DNA of 51,549 bases from Vibrio sagamiensis NBRC 104589. GTDB lineage: Bacteria; Pseudomonadota; Gammaproteobacteria; Enterobacterales; Vibrionaceae. The notes below the pieces were generated by a model, which saw nothing but the letters and a program-made list of their open reading frames with translations, searched no databases and was not told the origin of the DNA. The stretch covers positions 1 through 51,549 of the forward strand of contig NZ_BJXJ01000030.1 in NCBI RefSeq assembly GCF_007990935.1. Reading direction: 5' to 3'. Shown piece by piece: positions 51,132-51,549 of this stretch. Position numbers and translations under genes: made by a program. Each line of letters begins with the position of its first letter. Positions within the stretch are counted from its first letter, which is position 1.

Positions 51132-51163
51132 AGCCCCTACTTTTTAAGTGGGGGCTTTTTTTC
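51132..51163 (+). terminator. Terminator of cysJIH
   Basis: 11-bp stem AGCCCCTACTT / AAGTGGGGGCT with one T-G pair and a TTT loop, then a long T-run. Confidence 0.93.
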
Positions 51164-51223
51164 AAATGTCTTTAAAAGAAAGTCGCCAATGAGTGTGCAA
51201 AATGACTCCGCAAAGAATAACTC

Positions 51224-51232
51224 TGTGGATAA
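51224..51232 (-). other. Consensus DnaA box
   Basis: On the minus strand this reads TTATCCACA, the exact strong DnaA 9-mer. It lies 96 bp upstream of the rRNA P1 -35 region. I see only one clear copy here, so it is not an origin; DnaA control of rRNA promoters or chance are both possible. Confidence 0.5.
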
Positions 51233-51327
51233 CTTGTTTGCAGCTTAGGGGTAAAGTTGAATAAATAAGGCGTTGAGGGATATATCAGCATTTAAGTGTT
51301 ATTTTTGCATTTTTTTTAAAATAACGC

Positions 51328-51355
51328 TTGCTAATGTGAACGTGATCTCTATAAT
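51328..51355 (+). promoter_or_regulatory. rRNA operon promoter P1
   Basis: TTGCTA at 51328-51333 and TATAAT at 51350-51355 with a 16-bp spacer, a GC-bearing discriminator GCATCTCC, and an A/T-rich UP element upstream (51302-51324, T-run and AAAATAA). This is typical of stringently controlled rrn P1 promoters. Confidence 0.85.
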
Positions 51356-51474
51356 GCATCTCCGTCGAAAGGGCAGAGCTCACAAGGGCTCAAGGCAAAG
51401 TCGATAAGGTCGTAAAAAACGAAATAATCAACTGCTTCGTATTTTAAAAGAATAAAATAAAAAGCAAAAAGTGT

Positions 51475-51502
51475 TTGACACAACAGATTATATCGTTAGA
51501 AT
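51475..51502 (+). promoter_or_regulatory. rRNA operon promoter P2
   Basis: TTGACA at 51475-51480 and TAGAAT at 51497-51502, 16-bp spacer, GC-rich discriminator GGCCGACTC. Located about 125 bp after P1. Confidence 0.85.
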
Positions 51503-51530
51503 GGCCGACTCTTCTGAAGTAAAGAAGAGA

Positions 51531-51540
51531 TGCTCTTTAA
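51531..51540 (+). promoter_or_regulatory. rRNA antitermination boxA
   Basis: TGCTCTTTAA is the boxA recognised by NusB-NusE. A hairpin TCTTC / GAAGA (51511-51528) precedes it, as boxB-like. The 16S gene should begin shortly beyond the window. Confidence 0.85.
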
Positions 51541-51549
51541 AAATAAGAA

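Overview
The window is a stretch of chromosomal core genome from a Vibrio (Vibrionaceae) species. Markers are aphA (quorum-sensing regulator) beside ppc, the argH-N-acetyltransferase fusion, the peroxiredoxin-glutaredoxin fusion beside oxyR, the pilMNOPQ-aroKB-damX-dam block, and a MicV-like sigma-E sRNA after argH. Base composition is moderately AT-rich and even. I see no integrase, transposase, CRISPR array, tRNA gene, phage gene or toxin-antitoxin pair. No wholly new multi-gene system is evident; the interest lies mainly in intergenic RNA and DNA elements and a few small genes.

Layout. 1-370: terminator of an upstream gene, then a CRP-type site before a short malic enzyme (371-1648). 1750-7193: methionine regulon, with metJ divergent from metB-metL and then metF, both operators carrying tandem met boxes. 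7341-10929: aphA and ppc on the minus strand, aphA with a long leader that has a plausible Qrr-pairing segment. 11264-17843: arginine genes, argE divergent from argC-argB-argG, a terminator, then argH(A); ARG-box pairs lie before argC and argH. 17908-18007: sigma-E promoter and MicV-like sRNA, followed by a 34-aa membrane peptide. 18480-21880: oxidative-stress group (lipoamide-dehydrogenase-like flavoprotein, Prx5-Grx fusion, divergent oxyR with an OxyR site). 22053-33514: mrcA divergent from pilMNOPQ, then aroK, aroB, damX, dam. 33615-34286: rpe.

34540-42291: rpsF-priB-rpsR-rplI, a DUF481 outer-membrane protein, dnaB, alr, yjbQ and pgi. 42390-43325: zur followed by a cheX-like gene on the minus strand. 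43326-44061: AT-rich gap with a probable 71-aa gene. 44062-46581: dusA, pspG with a sigma-54 promoter, an outer-membrane beta-barrel protein and a 76-aa conserved small protein. 46693-51072: cysJIH for sulfite production and reduction. 51073-51549: the promoter and leader of an rRNA operon (P1, P2, boxA); the 16S gene lies beyond the window.

Functionally the genes form separate housekeeping units: sulfur assimilation (cysJIH) feeds methionine synthesis (metB, metL, metF); ppc and malic enzyme balance C3/C4 carbon; the arg genes make arginine from glutamate and aspartate; oxyR controls peroxide defence; mrcA, damX and alr serve the cell wall; dnaB, priB and dam serve replication. Five or more copies of a short palindromic intergenic repeat (core near GCATCTTGAGGTTACTTGG) are scattered through the window.
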